A program made the translations under genes and the position numbers. A stretch of 28,018 nucleotides of DNA from Actinomycetota bacterium. GTDB lineage: Bacteria; Actinomycetota; Thermoleophilia; Gaiellales; Gaiellaceae. Where the stretch lies: the NCBI GenBank assembly GCA_005885565.1, contig VAXK01000217.1:1-28018 (forward strand), written 5' to 3'. Shown in pieces: positions 1-7,324 of this stretch. Each line of letters opens with the position of its first letter. The stretch's first letter is position 1. Under the pieces are notes generated by a model that did no database searches, was not told the DNA's origin, and saw only the letters and a program-made list of their open reading frames with translations.

Positions 1-1
1 C

Positions 2-844
2 GCGGTCCGCGGCGCGCCGGCGCTCGGCGCGGCCGGGGCGATGGGAGTCGCGCTCGCGGCGGCGACGGGAGAGCCGCTCGAGGACGCCGCGCGCCGCCTG
101 AAGGCGACCCGGCCCACCGCCGCGAATCTCGCCTGGGGCGTCGAGCGCGCGCTCGCGGCCTCCGATCCGGCCGAGGAGGCGGTGCGCATCGCCGCCGACG
201 ACGTGGCCCGGAACCGGCGCCTCGGCGCATACGGCGCCATGCTCCTGCCGGAGGAGGCGCGGGTGCTCACGCACTGCAACACGGGCTCGCTCGCATGCGT
301 CGGCTACGGGACGGCGCTCGGCGTCGTGCGCGCGGCGCACGAGTCGGGCCGGCGGCCGAGCGTCTGGGTCGACGAGACCCGGCCGGTGCTCCAGGGCAGC
401 CGCTTGACCGCCTGGGAGCTCCAGCGGCTCGGCATCCCGTGCACCCTCGTCGCCGACGTGATGGCGGGGTCGCTGATGGCGGGCGGCGAGGTCGACGCCG
501 TCGTCGTCGGCGCCGACCGCATCGCCGCGAACGGCGACGTCGCGAACAAGATCGGCACCTACCCGTTGGCCGTGCTCGCGCACCACCACGGGCTGCCGTT
601 CTACGTCGCCGCCCCGCTCTCGACCTTCGACCCCGAGTGCGCCGACGGATCGGCGATCCCGATCGAGCGGCGCGACCCCGACGAGGTCGCGGTCGTCGGC
701 GGCCGGCGTCTCGCTCCGACAGGCGTCGAGATCGACAATCGGGCCTTCGACGTCACCCCGCGCGAGCTCGTCACTGCCTACGTCACCGAGGAGGGAGTGG
801 CCGCGAGCGCAGCCGCTGCCCTCGACGCGGCGGCCTCCACGTAG
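2..844 (+). CDS. mtnA: S-methyl-5-thioribose-1-phosphate isomerase (5' truncated by window edge)
   Basis: Converts 5-methylthioribose-1-phosphate to 5-methylthioribulose-1-phosphate in the cytosolic methionine salvage pathway. The reading frame is open from base 2, giving about 280 residues; the family is about 340-350, so only the N-terminal part is missing. The visible start of the fragment carries the family motif VRGAPALG. The catalytic Cys lies in THCNTGSLA (about residue 92 of the fragment) and the catalytic Asp in GADRIAANGDVANKIGTY (about residue 172). VWVDETRPVLQGSRLTAWEL is another strongly conserved block. The first ATG, at 41, is internal and is not the real start. A small gene follows 24 bases downstream with its own Shine-Dalgarno. 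Identification is secure from these motifs; eIF2B-type paralogues lack the full set. Confidence 0.96.
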   Translation, partial: AVRGAPALGAAGAMGVALAAATGEPLEDAARRLKATRPTAANLAWGVERALAASDPAEEAVRIAADDVARNRRLGAYGAMLLPEEARVLTHCNTGSLACVGYGTALGVVRAAHESGRRPSVWVDETRPVLQGSRLTAWELQRLGIPCTLVADVMAGSLMAGGEVDAVVVGADRIAANGDVANKIGTYPLAVLAHHHGLPFYVAAPLSTFDPECADGSAIPIERRDPDEVAVVGGRRLAPTGVEIDNRAFDVTPRELVTAYVTEEGVAASAAAALDAAAST

Positions 845-868
845 TACCGTCCACCTAGCAGGGAGATC

Positions 869-1144
869 ATGGCGCTCAGGTTCGTCGTCGAGGGCTCGGT
901 GTACATGCTGGCCGCGCGCGAGGCCGTGGCGCTCGCTCGCGCCCTGCGCCTGCGAGCGATGCGCCGAGCCGTCCCGGACGACGCGCTCGCGGCGGCGGTG
1001 ATGATCGAGGCGGCGCTCGAGGTGCCGAGAGCCGCGGCGATCATGTTCACCGAGCGAGAGGCGGCCGAGGTCGTCCACGTCGCGCGCGGTCGCCAGCGCG
1101 CGCTCTACCGCGCCCTGCGCGGGAACCGGCCGCGCCTCAGCTGA
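869..1144 (+). CDS. Small Ala/Arg-rich protein of unknown function
   Basis: A 91-residue protein that I do not recognise. It begins at an ATG preceded by GGGAG about 6 bases upstream, which supports the start. It is rich in Ala, Arg and Val and looks wholly alpha-helical, with no clear membrane segment, signal peptide or metal site. It lies 24 bases after mtnA and is probably co-transcribed with it. Its stop codon overlaps the stop of the convergent DnaJ-like gene by eight bases inside the palindrome TCAGCTGA. Support for it being real is the ribosome binding site, the spacing and the lack of a better gene on the other strand. Confidence 0.6.
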   Translation: MALRFVVEGSVYMLAAREAVALARALRLRAMRRAVPDDALAAAVMIEAALEVPRAAAIMFTEREAAEVVHVARGRQRALYRALRGNRPRLS

Positions 1145-1811
1145 AGAAGGCGAGGTAGACGAGGAAGGCGACCGCGACGGCAAGGGCGGCCGCGGCGCCG
1201 TACCGGACGACGCGGGACTCGTCCACGAGCGGACGCACGCGCACGCGCACCGACTCGCCGTGGTCGAGCGCGACGGCGTCGCCGTTGCGCGTCTTGGGTG
1301 GCACGACGACCTCCAGCAGGCGTTCACCGGCAACACGACCGGAGCCGCCGCATTCGGAGCAGACGGCGCAGTCCGGGCAGTCGTCGAACTGGACGAGCCG
1401 GCCGAAGGAGCCGTGCGACGCGCGCTTCTGGAGCCTCGAGCCACCGCAGGTCGGGCAGAGGCCGATCGCGCCCTCGCCTCCGCAGGCTGCGCAGACGTCG
1501 AGCCGCGGGATGCGGATCGTCCGCCGCGCTCCGCGCCGCGCCGCCGGGCGGGCGAGCACGAGCTCCGCGACGACGCGCCCGCCGTTTCCGCGCCCGCGGT
1601 CGCCGAAGCGGTCGTAGAGCGCACGCGCGTCGGGAGCGGCGAGCACGCGATACGCATGCGCGAGCTGACGAAAGCGATCCTCGGCTCCGGGCGCGTCGGA
1701 GACGTCGGGATGGACCTCGCGCGCGCGTGAGCGAAACGCCCGCTTGATCGTCTCCGCGTCCGCGTCGCGCTCGACCCCGAGCAGGGCGTAGTAGTCGGCG
1801 GGCGGCGCCAT
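1137..1811 (-). CDS. DnaJ-like co-chaperone, truncated and C-terminally membrane-anchored
   Basis: A 224-residue J-domain protein. The J domain (residues 6-70) has an intact HPD motif (34-36), so it should stimulate DnaK ATPase activity. Residues 78-170 resemble the first client-binding domain of DnaJ with its zinc-finger insert: four CXXC pairs are visible (CAAC, CPTC, CPDC, CSEC; about 107-154), but the third and fourth are packed together. The second client domain and dimerisation region are absent. Residues 204-223 form one hydrophobic helix at the extreme C-terminus (VVRYGAAAALAVAVAFLVYL). That predicts a tail-anchored co-chaperone acting at the inner membrane face. The frame stays open upstream to 2498, but that extension is a Gly-rich antisense image of the neighbouring gene, so I start at the ATG at 1811. 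There is no clear Shine-Dalgarno. Confidence 0.85.
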   Translation of the reverse strand: MAPPADYYALLGVERDADAETIKRAFRSRAREVHPDVSDAPGAEDRFRQLAHAYRVLAAPDARALYDRFGDRGRGNGGRVVAELVLARPAARRGARRTIRIPRLDVCAACGGEGAIGLCPTCGGSRLQKRASHGSFGRLVQFDDCPDCAVCSECGGSGRVAGERLLEVVVPPKTRNGDAVALDHGESVRVRVRPLVDESRVVRYGAAAALAVAVAFLVYLAFFS

Positions 1812-1872
1812 CCGGGAGGCATTTTCGCGCAAGACCGCAACCGTTCGCCCGGCAGCGGGGTTGTATCCGCAG

Positions 1873-3201
1873 ATGAGGCGCCGGGGGCCGAAGTCGATCC
1901 TCTTCTGCATCGCCGTGGCCGCGGTCGCCGCCCCGACCGCGCTCGCGATCGGACCGCCTCCCCCGCCGCTTCCGACGTCGACGACCGTGCCGCTGCCGGT
2001 GCCGCCGCCGCCGCTACCCCCGCCTCCGCCGCTGCCGCCGCCGCCGCCGCTTCCCACTTCGCCTCCACCTCCGCCTCCGCCACCCCCGCCTCCTCCTCCG
2101 CCGCCGCCGAGCCCGACCCAGGTCGTCTCGACGGTCGCCTCGTCCGTGTCGAAGGCGACCTCCTCACTGGCGCAGCCGACCTCGGCGACGTCGGCCGCGT
2201 CGTCGACGGCGTCGTCGGTGTCGTCGCGGGCGACCACGACCACGACCGGTGGCACCGGGACGGGCACGGGTACGAGCTCCGGCTCCGGCTCCGGCCCCGG
2301 CCCCGGCTCGACGCAGCAGTCCGGAACGGGCGCAGGCGCCGCGGGCGCAGGCGCGCCTCCGGGTTCGGCCTCCGCCTCGGCCTCCGCCTCGTCCTCGGCC
2401 GCTGCGACGGCGGCGAGCGAGCGACGCTTCAAGGCCGCGGAAGCGGCGGCCGCCCTGGTCTTCGCGCCGGTCGTGCACCCGGTGTCGAAGCTGCACACGA
2501 CGCGAACCTGGGTGCGGAGCGGCTCGCGGCGCAGCGCGGCGAAGATCGTCTTCCGGCTGCGCCGGCGCGGGGTCGTCCGCTTCGTCGTGACGCAAGTCTC
2601 GCCGCTCTGCCGCCGCGTGGGGACGTTCTCCGTCCGGGCTCACCGCGGGGTCAACAAGGTCGTCCTGCGAGGGCGGCTGCACGGGCGGCCGCTTCCGGTG
2701 GGGACGTACGTGCTGAGCGCGACGGTGAGAGGCCGGCCGGTGGTCGGCGTGACGATCGTCGTGACCGCCTCGCGGCCGACGGCGGGCGAGGTCGCACGGG
2801 CGCGGGCGCGCAACGCCTGCGGGACCGTCCTCGTCGAGCGGGTCTTCCGGAGCACGACGATCTTCCGGCAGCCGGTCGGTTCCGACGGCCCCGTCCGGGC
2901 TCCCGTGAAGAAGGCATCCCGGCCCGCGCCGGTCAAGGCCGCCGCCGCCCTGCCGGCACCCGGGAACGTGCTCGGCGCCGAGTTCGCGAAGCCGGCGGGC
3001 GGCTTCGACCTGAAGCGCCTGTTCCTCCTCGCCGCGTCCGCGCTCGCCATCGCACTGCTCGGGCTCGCCGTGCTGCCGGCGACCGTCGTGAGCGACCCCC
3101 GCCTCGGCATGCTCGTGGAGCGGCGGCGGATCGAGCTGGCGCTCGCCGGCACGGGGACGTTGCTCGGAGCCCTGCTCGCGTACCTCGCCACCGGAGGCTG
3201 A
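1873..3201 (+). CDS. Secreted proline-rich protein with Ig-like domain and C-terminal membrane helices
   Basis: About 442 residues; not recognised as a named family. Visible layout: a basic N-terminus and hydrophobic signal sequence (about 1-26); a poly-proline stretch broken by Leu, Thr and Ser (about 27-85); a Ser/Thr/Gly/Ala-rich low-complexity linker (to about 180); a basic segment of alternating beta strands reading like an Ig/FN3-type domain (about 205-300, ending PVGTYVLSATVRGRPVVGVT); a second linker; then two hydrophobic helices (about 380-402 and 421-440). This suggests a wall-spanning protein whose proline arm crosses the cell wall. I chose the ATG at 1873 because the in-frame TTG at 1861 abuts the G-rich stretch and shortens no domain. 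The gene diverges from the DnaJ-like gene across 61 bases. Confidence 0.75.
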   Translation: MRRRGPKSILFCIAVAAVAAPTALAIGPPPPPLPTSTTVPLPVPPPPLPPPPPLPPPPPLPTSPPPPPPPPPPPPPPPPSPTQVVSTVASSVSKATSSLAQPTSATSAASSTASSVSSRATTTTTGGTGTGTGTSSGSGSGPGPGSTQQSGTGAGAAGAGAPPGSASASASASSSAAATAASERRFKAAEAAAALVFAPVVHPVSKLHTTRTWVRSGSRRSAAKIVFRLRRRGVVRFVVTQVSPLCRRVGTFSVRAHRGVNKVVLRGRLHGRPLPVGTYVLSATVRGRPVVGVTIVVTASRPTAGEVARARARNACGTVLVERVFRSTTIFRQPVGSDGPVRAPVKKASRPAPVKAAAALPAPGNVLGAEFAKPAGGFDLKRLFLLAASALAIALLGLAVLPATVVSDPRLGMLVERRRIELALAGTGTLLGALLAYLATGG

Positions 3202-3208
3202 CGCGCGG

Positions 3209-3214
3209 TACGGT
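3209..3214 (+). promoter_or_regulatory. Candidate -10 box for leaderless gamma-glutamyltransferase mRNA
   Basis: TACGGT fits the actinobacterial TANNNT -10 pattern. It is followed by six bases and then the GTG start at 3221, the spacing expected if transcription begins at the start codon. No Shine-Dalgarno is present. The assignment is by pattern only. Confidence 0.4.
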
Positions 3215-3220
3215 CGGCTC

Positions 3221-4672
3221 GTGGAGCTCCGTGCCGATCGCCTCTTCGCGCCGAGCACGCTCCCGCCGAGCGGCTTCTCGCGTCTTCCTACCGTCACCCG
3301 ACGCGCGCTCGTCGCGACGAGCCACCCGCTCGCGACGGGCGCCGCGGTGCGCGCGCTCGAGGAGGGCGGGAACGCCGTCGACGCCGCGCTCACGGCGGCC
3401 GCCGTGCTCACCGTCGCCGAGCCGCCGCTGACCGGGATCGGCGGCGACGCGTTCGCCCAGCTGTGGTGGGACGGCGAGCTCGTCGGCCTGAACGGCTCGG
3501 GCCGCTCGCCGGCGCGGCTCGACGGCGGCGGCGTGGCCAGCTCCGGCCCGCGGTCGATCACCGTCCCCGGCGCCGTCGCCGCCTGGAGCGACCTCGCCGC
3601 GCGCTTCGGCCGGCTGGGGCTCGACCGCTGCCTCGCTCCCGCGATCGACCTCGCGGAGAGTGGCGTCGCGGCCACGCCGCGCGTCGCGCAGCTCTGGCGG
3701 CTCGCCGAGCAGGAGGGCCGCGCACCCTTTCGCGCCCCGGCGCTCGGCTCGGTCTACCGGCTTCCGGAGCTCGCAGGCACGCTGCGGCGGATCGCCGACG
3801 ACGGCCCCAGCGCCTTCTACGCCGGACCGGTGGCGGAGGCGATCGCGGCCGCGAGCTGGCTGTCGGCGGAGGATCTCGCCGCCCACCGCTCGGAGTGGGT
3901 CGAGCCCCTCCGCGTCGGCTACCGCGGGCTCGAGGTCTGCGAGCTGCCGCCGAACGGCCAGGGCGCGGCCGCGCTCGTCGCGCTCGGACTGCTCGACAGC
4001 GTCGCGGAGCCGGCTCTCCACGAGCTCGTCGAGGCCGTGCGGCTCGGGCTCACTGACGTCTACGCGCATGTGGCCGACGAGCCGCTCCCCGCGTTCGTCC
4101 TCGACCCTGCACGCCTCGCCACGCTCCGCAGCAGCACGACCTACCTGTGCTGCGTGGACGAGGACCGGAACGCCGTGTCCTTCATCCAGAGCCTGGCCGA
4201 GCACTTCGGCTCCGGGGTCGTCGCGGGCGAGACCGGCGTCGTGCTCCACAACCGCGGCGCGGGCTTCGTCGAGGAGCCGGGACACCCGAACGAGCTGCGG
4301 CCGGCGCGCCGCCCGTTCCACACGATCATCCCGGGCATGCTGCTCGAGGGCGGCCGGCTGGTCGGCCCGTTCGGCGTGATGGGCGGGCCGATGCAGGCGC
4401 AGGGACACGTCCAGCTCGTGCACCGCCTGCGCGAGGGCGCCGACCCGCAGGCGGCGCTCGACGCCGCCCGGTTCCGCGTCGAGGCAGGACGCCGCGTCGC
4501 GCTCGAGCCCGGCCTCTGGGAACGCGCCGACGAGCTCCGGCGATCCGGCGACGAGCCGTTCCTCGACCCGGAGCCGCACCGATTCGGCGTCGGCCAGGCG
4601 ATTCTCTGCCTCGACGAGGCGCTCGTCGGCGGCTCCGACGCACGCGGCGACGGCCATGCCGCCGGGCTCTAG
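3221..4672 (+). CDS. Gamma-glutamyltransferase family protein (Ntn hydrolase)
   Basis: 483 residues. Gamma-glutamyltransferases cleave or transfer gamma-glutamyl groups (e.g. from glutathione) after self-cleaving into two subunits. Seen here: the N-terminal block HPLAT...EEGGNAVDAA (about 34-55), PPLTGIGGDAF (about 68-78), and the autocleavage/nucleophile Thr in SSTTYLCCVDEDRNAVSF (Thr 306), followed by FGSGVVAGETGVVLHNRGAGF and GVMGGPMQAQGHVQ. The mature small subunit would be about 178 residues. The enzyme is shorter than E. coli Ggt because the segment before the cleavage site is compact, like YwrD-type members. No signal peptide is visible, so it may be cytoplasmic. The GTG start lies exactly six bases after TACGGT, fitting a leaderless transcript. 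The C-terminus SDARGDGHAAGL matches the family's ending. Confidence 0.92.
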   Translation: MELRADRLFAPSTLPPSGFSRLPTVTRRALVATSHPLATGAAVRALEEGGNAVDAALTAAAVLTVAEPPLTGIGGDAFAQLWWDGELVGLNGSGRSPARLDGGGVASSGPRSITVPGAVAAWSDLAARFGRLGLDRCLAPAIDLAESGVAATPRVAQLWRLAEQEGRAPFRAPALGSVYRLPELAGTLRRIADDGPSAFYAGPVAEAIAAASWLSAEDLAAHRSEWVEPLRVGYRGLEVCELPPNGQGAAALVALGLLDSVAEPALHELVEAVRLGLTDVYAHVADEPLPAFVLDPARLATLRSSTTYLCCVDEDRNAVSFIQSLAEHFGSGVVAGETGVVLHNRGAGFVEEPGHPNELRPARRPFHTIIPGMLLEGGRLVGPFGVMGGPMQAQGHVQLVHRLREGADPQAALDAARFRVEAGRRVALEPGLWERADELRRSGDEPFLDPEPHRFGVGQAILCLDEALVGGSDARGDGHAAGL

Positions 4673-4674
4673 CG

Positions 4675-5256
4675 CTGAGTCGGCGCGCCGTCTCCGTCAC
4701 CCCGGCCGAAGGCGAGGCGCTACGCGAGTGGGTGAAGCGTGAAGGCGCGACACGCACCGTCGAGATCGGCCTCGGCTACGGCGTCTCGGCGCTCTACATC
4801 TGCCAGGGCCTGCTGGCGAACGGCCGAAACGGCGCGCGCCACGTGGTGATCGATCCTCACCAGGAGACGAGGTTCGCCGGCGACGGTCTCCGGCTCCTCG
4901 ACGAGGCAGGTGTGGGCGAGCTCGCCGAGCTCCACCCGGACGAGTCGCAGATCGTCCTCCCGCGTCTGCTCTCCGAAGGCCGCCGCTTCGACCTCGCCTT
5001 CGTCGACGGTAACCACCGTTTCGACGGCGTCTTCCTCGACCTCGTCTACCTCGGCCGCCTCGTGCGCCCGGAAGGAATCGTCTTCCTCGACGACTACCAG
5101 CTGCCGGCCGTGGCACGCGCGGCGTCCTTCTGCACCACCAATCTCGGCTGGAAGGTCGAGGAGATCTCGGCTCCCGACGACCTCCACCGATGGGCCGTCC
5201 TTCGGACACCGGCGGCCATGCTCGAGCGCCCGTTCGACCACTTCGTCGACTTCTAA
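4675..5256 (+). CDS. Class I SAM-dependent methyltransferase (Methyltransf_24 type)
   Basis: About 193 residues. SAM-binding motif I is VEIGLGYGVSALYI (about 29-42). The acidic end of strand 2 is HVVIDPH (57-63), and motif LAFVDGNHRFDG (107-118) followed by GIVFLDDYQLP (134-144) is typical of small-molecule O/N-methyltransferases of this class. The start is a problem. The coding signal, including the conserved VTPAEGEALREWV, begins right after the gamma-glutamyltransferase stop, yet the only candidates there are CTG at 4675 or, inside the conserved part, GTG at 4732. I favour CTG 4675 (two bases after the upstream stop, so translationally coupled). The frame also runs open upstream, but that is the shadow of the preceding gene. 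The substrate is unknown. Confidence 0.8.
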   Translation: MSRRAVSVTPAEGEALREWVKREGATRTVEIGLGYGVSALYICQGLLANGRNGARHVVIDPHQETRFAGDGLRLLDEAGVGELAELHPDESQIVLPRLLSEGRRFDLAFVDGNHRFDGVFLDLVYLGRLVRPEGIVFLDDYQLPAVARAASFCTTNLGWKVEEISAPDDLHRWAVLRTPAAMLERPFDHFVDF

Positions 5257-5280
5257 GCGCCTCTTGACACAAATGGGTAA

Positions 5281-5518
5281 ATGGAGTTTGTGGTGGGCAC
5301 ACCCTCCCGCTCCTCCGTTCGCGGGATGCTGTACGGCATCGAGGACGGTTGGGAGCACACCGGCCTGATCCTCGGCGCCAACGCCCGCACGCTCGACCTC
5401 TGGACGATCAACGGCAACTGGGGGAAACCGCGTCGCGACGCAGTCGTGGACGCACGTCGGCGGGCGCCGCTGGAAGTACGGCTCGCACGAGCACACGCTG
5501 TTCTTCGCGAGCTGGTAG
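5281..5518 (+). pseudogene. Small unknown ORF broken by a +1 frameshift in a G5 run
   Basis: Two frames join into one sensible peptide. From the ATG at 5281 the first frame reads to LDLWTINGNWG (about 5424). It then becomes Arg-rich noise, while the frame one base later continues as ATQSWTHVGGRRWKYGS and ends FFASW-stop at 5518. Removing one G from the GGGGG run at 5420-5424 gives a continuous product of about 78 residues, rich in Trp, Gly and His. I do not recognise it, and it could be the remnant of a larger gene. Either the gene is decaying or the run is a sequencing/assembly error. A TTGACA lies at 5264-5269 but without a convincing -10. This is the only content of the 320-base gap between 5257 and 5577. 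Confidence 0.45.
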
Positions 5519-5565
5519 CCGAGCACAGGCCGTAGGGCGCGCGCTTCCACGCGCTGCGGGCCGAC

Positions 5566-5571
5566 TAGGAT
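5566..5571 (+). promoter_or_regulatory. Candidate -10 box for flavin reductase/HAD unit
   Basis: TAGGAT, then six bases, then the GTG start at 5578; same geometry as the other leaderless starts in this window. No Shine-Dalgarno is seen. Pattern-based. Confidence 0.45.
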
Positions 5572-5577
5572 CGCCTC

Positions 5578-6048
5578 GTGCCGACGGGCGAGGAGCTGCG
5601 GAGCCTCATGCGCAGGTTCCCCTCCGGGGTCGCAGTCGTCACCGTCGACCTCGAGGGGGAGCGCATCGGCTTGACCGTGAGCTCGCTCGTCCCGCTCTCG
5701 CTCGACCCGCCGCTCGTCGGGCTCGCGGTGAGCCGGCAGGCGGCGCTGCACGAGCTCCTCCGGCGCGCGGGCTCCTTCGGCGTGAGTCTCCTCAGGGAGG
5801 GTCAGGAGGAGCTCGCGACGCGCTTCTCCCGCGGCGTGCCGCCGATCGCGCTCTGGGCTGGCGTCGAGGTCCGCGCGGGGCCGGGTCCGCCACTTCTCGA
5901 GGGCGCGCTCGGCTGGCTTCGCTGCGAGACACGGGCAGAGCACGCCGTCGGCGACCACACCCTCTTCGTCGGCGAGGTCGTCTTGGCCGAGCCGGGTGCG
6001 CCGGCCCGTCCCCTCGTCCACCTCGAGAGCGGCTTCGTCGCGGTGTGA
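5578..6048 (+). CDS. Flavin reductase-like FMN-binding protein
   Basis: 156 residues, the usual size of the flavin reductase (HpaC/DIM6-NTAB) split-barrel family, which reduces FMN/FAD with NAD(P)H or binds flavin for a partner monooxygenase. Family hallmarks: MRRFPSGVAVVTV at the N-terminus, GLTVSSLVPLSLDPPLVGL (about 38-56) where flavin phosphate binds, SFGVSLLREGQEELATRFS (about 63-81), and GDHTLFVGEV (about 127-136). The GTG start is six bases after TAGGAT (5566-5571), indicating a leaderless message. Its stop overlaps the GTG of the next gene, so the two are translationally coupled. No monooxygenase partner is present in the window. Confidence 0.9.
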   Translation: MPTGEELRSLMRRFPSGVAVVTVDLEGERIGLTVSSLVPLSLDPPLVGLAVSRQAALHELLRRAGSFGVSLLREGQEELATRFSRGVPPIALWAGVEVRAGPGPPLLEGALGWLRCETRAEHAVGDHTLFVGEVVLAEPGAPARPLVHLESGFVAV

Positions 6049-6692
6049 TCGAGGCCGTCGTCTTCGACCTCGACGGCGTCCTCCTCGACTCCGAGCAGCT
6101 CTGGGACGAGGTCCGCGAGGAGCTCGCGCGCGAGCGCGGCGGCCGCTGGCGCGAGCGCGCGCAGCGGGACATGATGGGCATGAGCTCGCCGGAGTGGTCG
6201 CGCTACATGCACGACGTGATCGGGCTCCGCGAGCCACCCGAGGAGATCAGCGCCGAGGTCGTCCGGCGGATGGGCGAGCGCTACCGCGAGCGGCTGCCGC
6301 TCCTCCCCGGCGCGGTCGAGGCAGTCGAGCGGCTCGCGGCCCGCTGGCCGCTCGGGCTCGCGTCGTCGTCGAACCGGCCGCTCATCGACCTCGTGCTCGA
6401 CGTCTCGGGCCTGGCGCGGTTCTTCCGCGCGACCGTGTCGTCGGAGGAGGTGGCGCGTGGGAAGCCCGCGCCGGACGTCTTCCTCGAGGCGGCGCGGCGC
6501 CTCGGCGTGGCGCCGGAGCGGTGCGCGGTCGTCGAGGACTCGGCGAACGGGATCCTCGCGGGCCGCGCGGCCGGGATGCGCGTCGTCGCGATCCCGAACC
6601 AGCACTTCCCGCCGGGCGAGGAGGCGCTTGCGGCCGCCGACGTCGTGCTGCGCTCGCTGGAGAAGCTGACGCCCTCTAGCGTTGTCGGATGA
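6045..6692 (+). CDS. HAD-superfamily hydrolase, subfamily IA (phosphatase/phosphomutase-like)
   Basis: 215 residues. All four HAD motifs are present: FDLDGVLLDSE (nucleophile Asp 8, acid/base Asp 10), LASSSN (motif II, about 105-110), GKPAPD (Lys 140) and VVEDSANGI (motif IV acids 164-165), with a helical cap at about 15-85. This is the architecture of beta-phosphoglucomutase and phosphoglycolate phosphatase; the substrate cannot be read from sequence. The GTG start at 6045 overlaps the upstream stop (GTGTGA), showing tight coupling to the flavin reductase gene. The frame remains open far upstream, but that part is a shadow. The 3' end overlaps the convergent O-methyltransferase by 17 bases. 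Confidence 0.92.
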   Translation: MIEAVVFDLDGVLLDSEQLWDEVREELARERGGRWRERAQRDMMGMSSPEWSRYMHDVIGLREPPEEISAEVVRRMGERYRERLPLLPGAVEAVERLAARWPLGLASSSNRPLIDLVLDVSGLARFFRATVSSEEVARGKPAPDVFLEAARRLGVAPERCAVVEDSANGILAGRAAGMRVVAIPNQHFPPGEEALAAADVVLRSLEKLTPSSVVG

Positions 6693-7320
6693 GCGTCATC
6701 CCGTCGCGGACGGTGAGCATCACCGCGACCACGCGCTCGTCGTTCCGGACGTGGTCGTTGAAGGCCATGATCGTGCGCGTCCGCTCGTCCGGATCGTCCT
6801 CCGCGACCCGCCCCGACCAGAGGACGTTGTCGGCGACGATCAGGCCGTCGTCGGCGAGCAGCGGGAACGCCGCCTCGTAGTAGTCGAGGTAGCCCTCCTT
6901 GTCGGCGTCGACGAAGACGAGCTCGAACGGCCCCTCGAGCGACTGCATCGTCTCGAGGCCCGGGCCGAGCCGGTAGTCGATCCGGCCGGCGACGCCGGCC
7001 TCCTCCGCGTAGCGGCGCGCGATCTCGTGCGCCTCGGGGTCGACGTCGCAGGTGATCACGGTGCCGCCGGGCTCGAGGCCGTAGGCCATGGCAATCGAGG
7101 ACCAGCCGGTGAACGTGCCGAGCTCGAGGACGCGCCGGGCCCGCGTGAGGCGGACGAGGAGCTCGAGGAACCGCCCCTCGAGCGGGCCGACCATCATCTG
7201 CGGCGCGCTCATCCGCTCGCGCGTCTCGGCGGCGAGGCGCTCGAAGAGCCCGTCGAGTGGATGCGGGCTCGACGCCGCGACCGCGTAGTCCTCCACGCGT
7301 GGCTCGACGATGAAGCTCAC
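6676..7320 (-). CDS. O-methyltransferase, caffeoyl-CoA-OMT-like (metal dependent)
   Basis: About 214 residues from a GTG at 7320. SAM motif I is LELGTFTGWS (65-74). ITCDVDPE (89-96) is the strand-2 acidic motif. FVDADKEGY (136-144) and VADNVLWSG (162-170) are the metal/substrate motifs of the caffeoyl-CoA O-methyltransferase group, which in bacteria methylates catechol-like small molecules. The frame extends upstream to 7425, but that part reads Arg/Ser noise across the end of fabF, and the family-like sequence begins at SFIVEPRVEDYA. The start is four bases after the fabF stop, so the two form an operon. This pairing may mark a lipid or secondary-metabolite role, but no further biosynthetic genes are nearby. 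Confidence 0.9.
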   Translation of the reverse strand: MSFIVEPRVEDYAVAASSPHPLDGLFERLAAETRERMSAPQMMVGPLEGRFLELLVRLTRARRVLELGTFTGWSSIAMAYGLEPGGTVITCDVDPEAHEIARRYAEEAGVAGRIDYRLGPGLETMQSLEGPFELVFVDADKEGYLDYYEAAFPLLADDGLIVADNVLWSGRVAEDDPDERTRTIMAFNDHVRNDERVVAVMLTVRDGMTLIRQR

Positions 7321-7324
7321 TGCG

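Noticed and set aside
1957..2115. CRISPR-like or tandem repeat array
   Set aside because: Irregular CCN-codon tract coding for proline; no fixed repeat unit or spacers.
1812..2498. N-terminal extension of the DnaJ-like frame with long poly-Gly runs
   Set aside because: It is the antisense of the proline-rich gene; the J domain begins naturally at the ATG at 1811.
2164..3675. 503-residue minus-strand frame
   Set aside because: Arg/Pro-rich shadow opposite two recognised plus-strand genes; no domain seen.
2933..4657. 574-residue minus-strand frame opposite the gamma-glutamyltransferase gene
   Set aside because: Composition is that of a codon-position shadow (Glu/Arg/Ala repeats); the plus strand holds a complete enzyme.
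5264..5292. TTGACA promoter for the ORF at 5281
   Set aside because: No acceptable -10 at 16-18 bases; left as an isolated -35-like hexamer.
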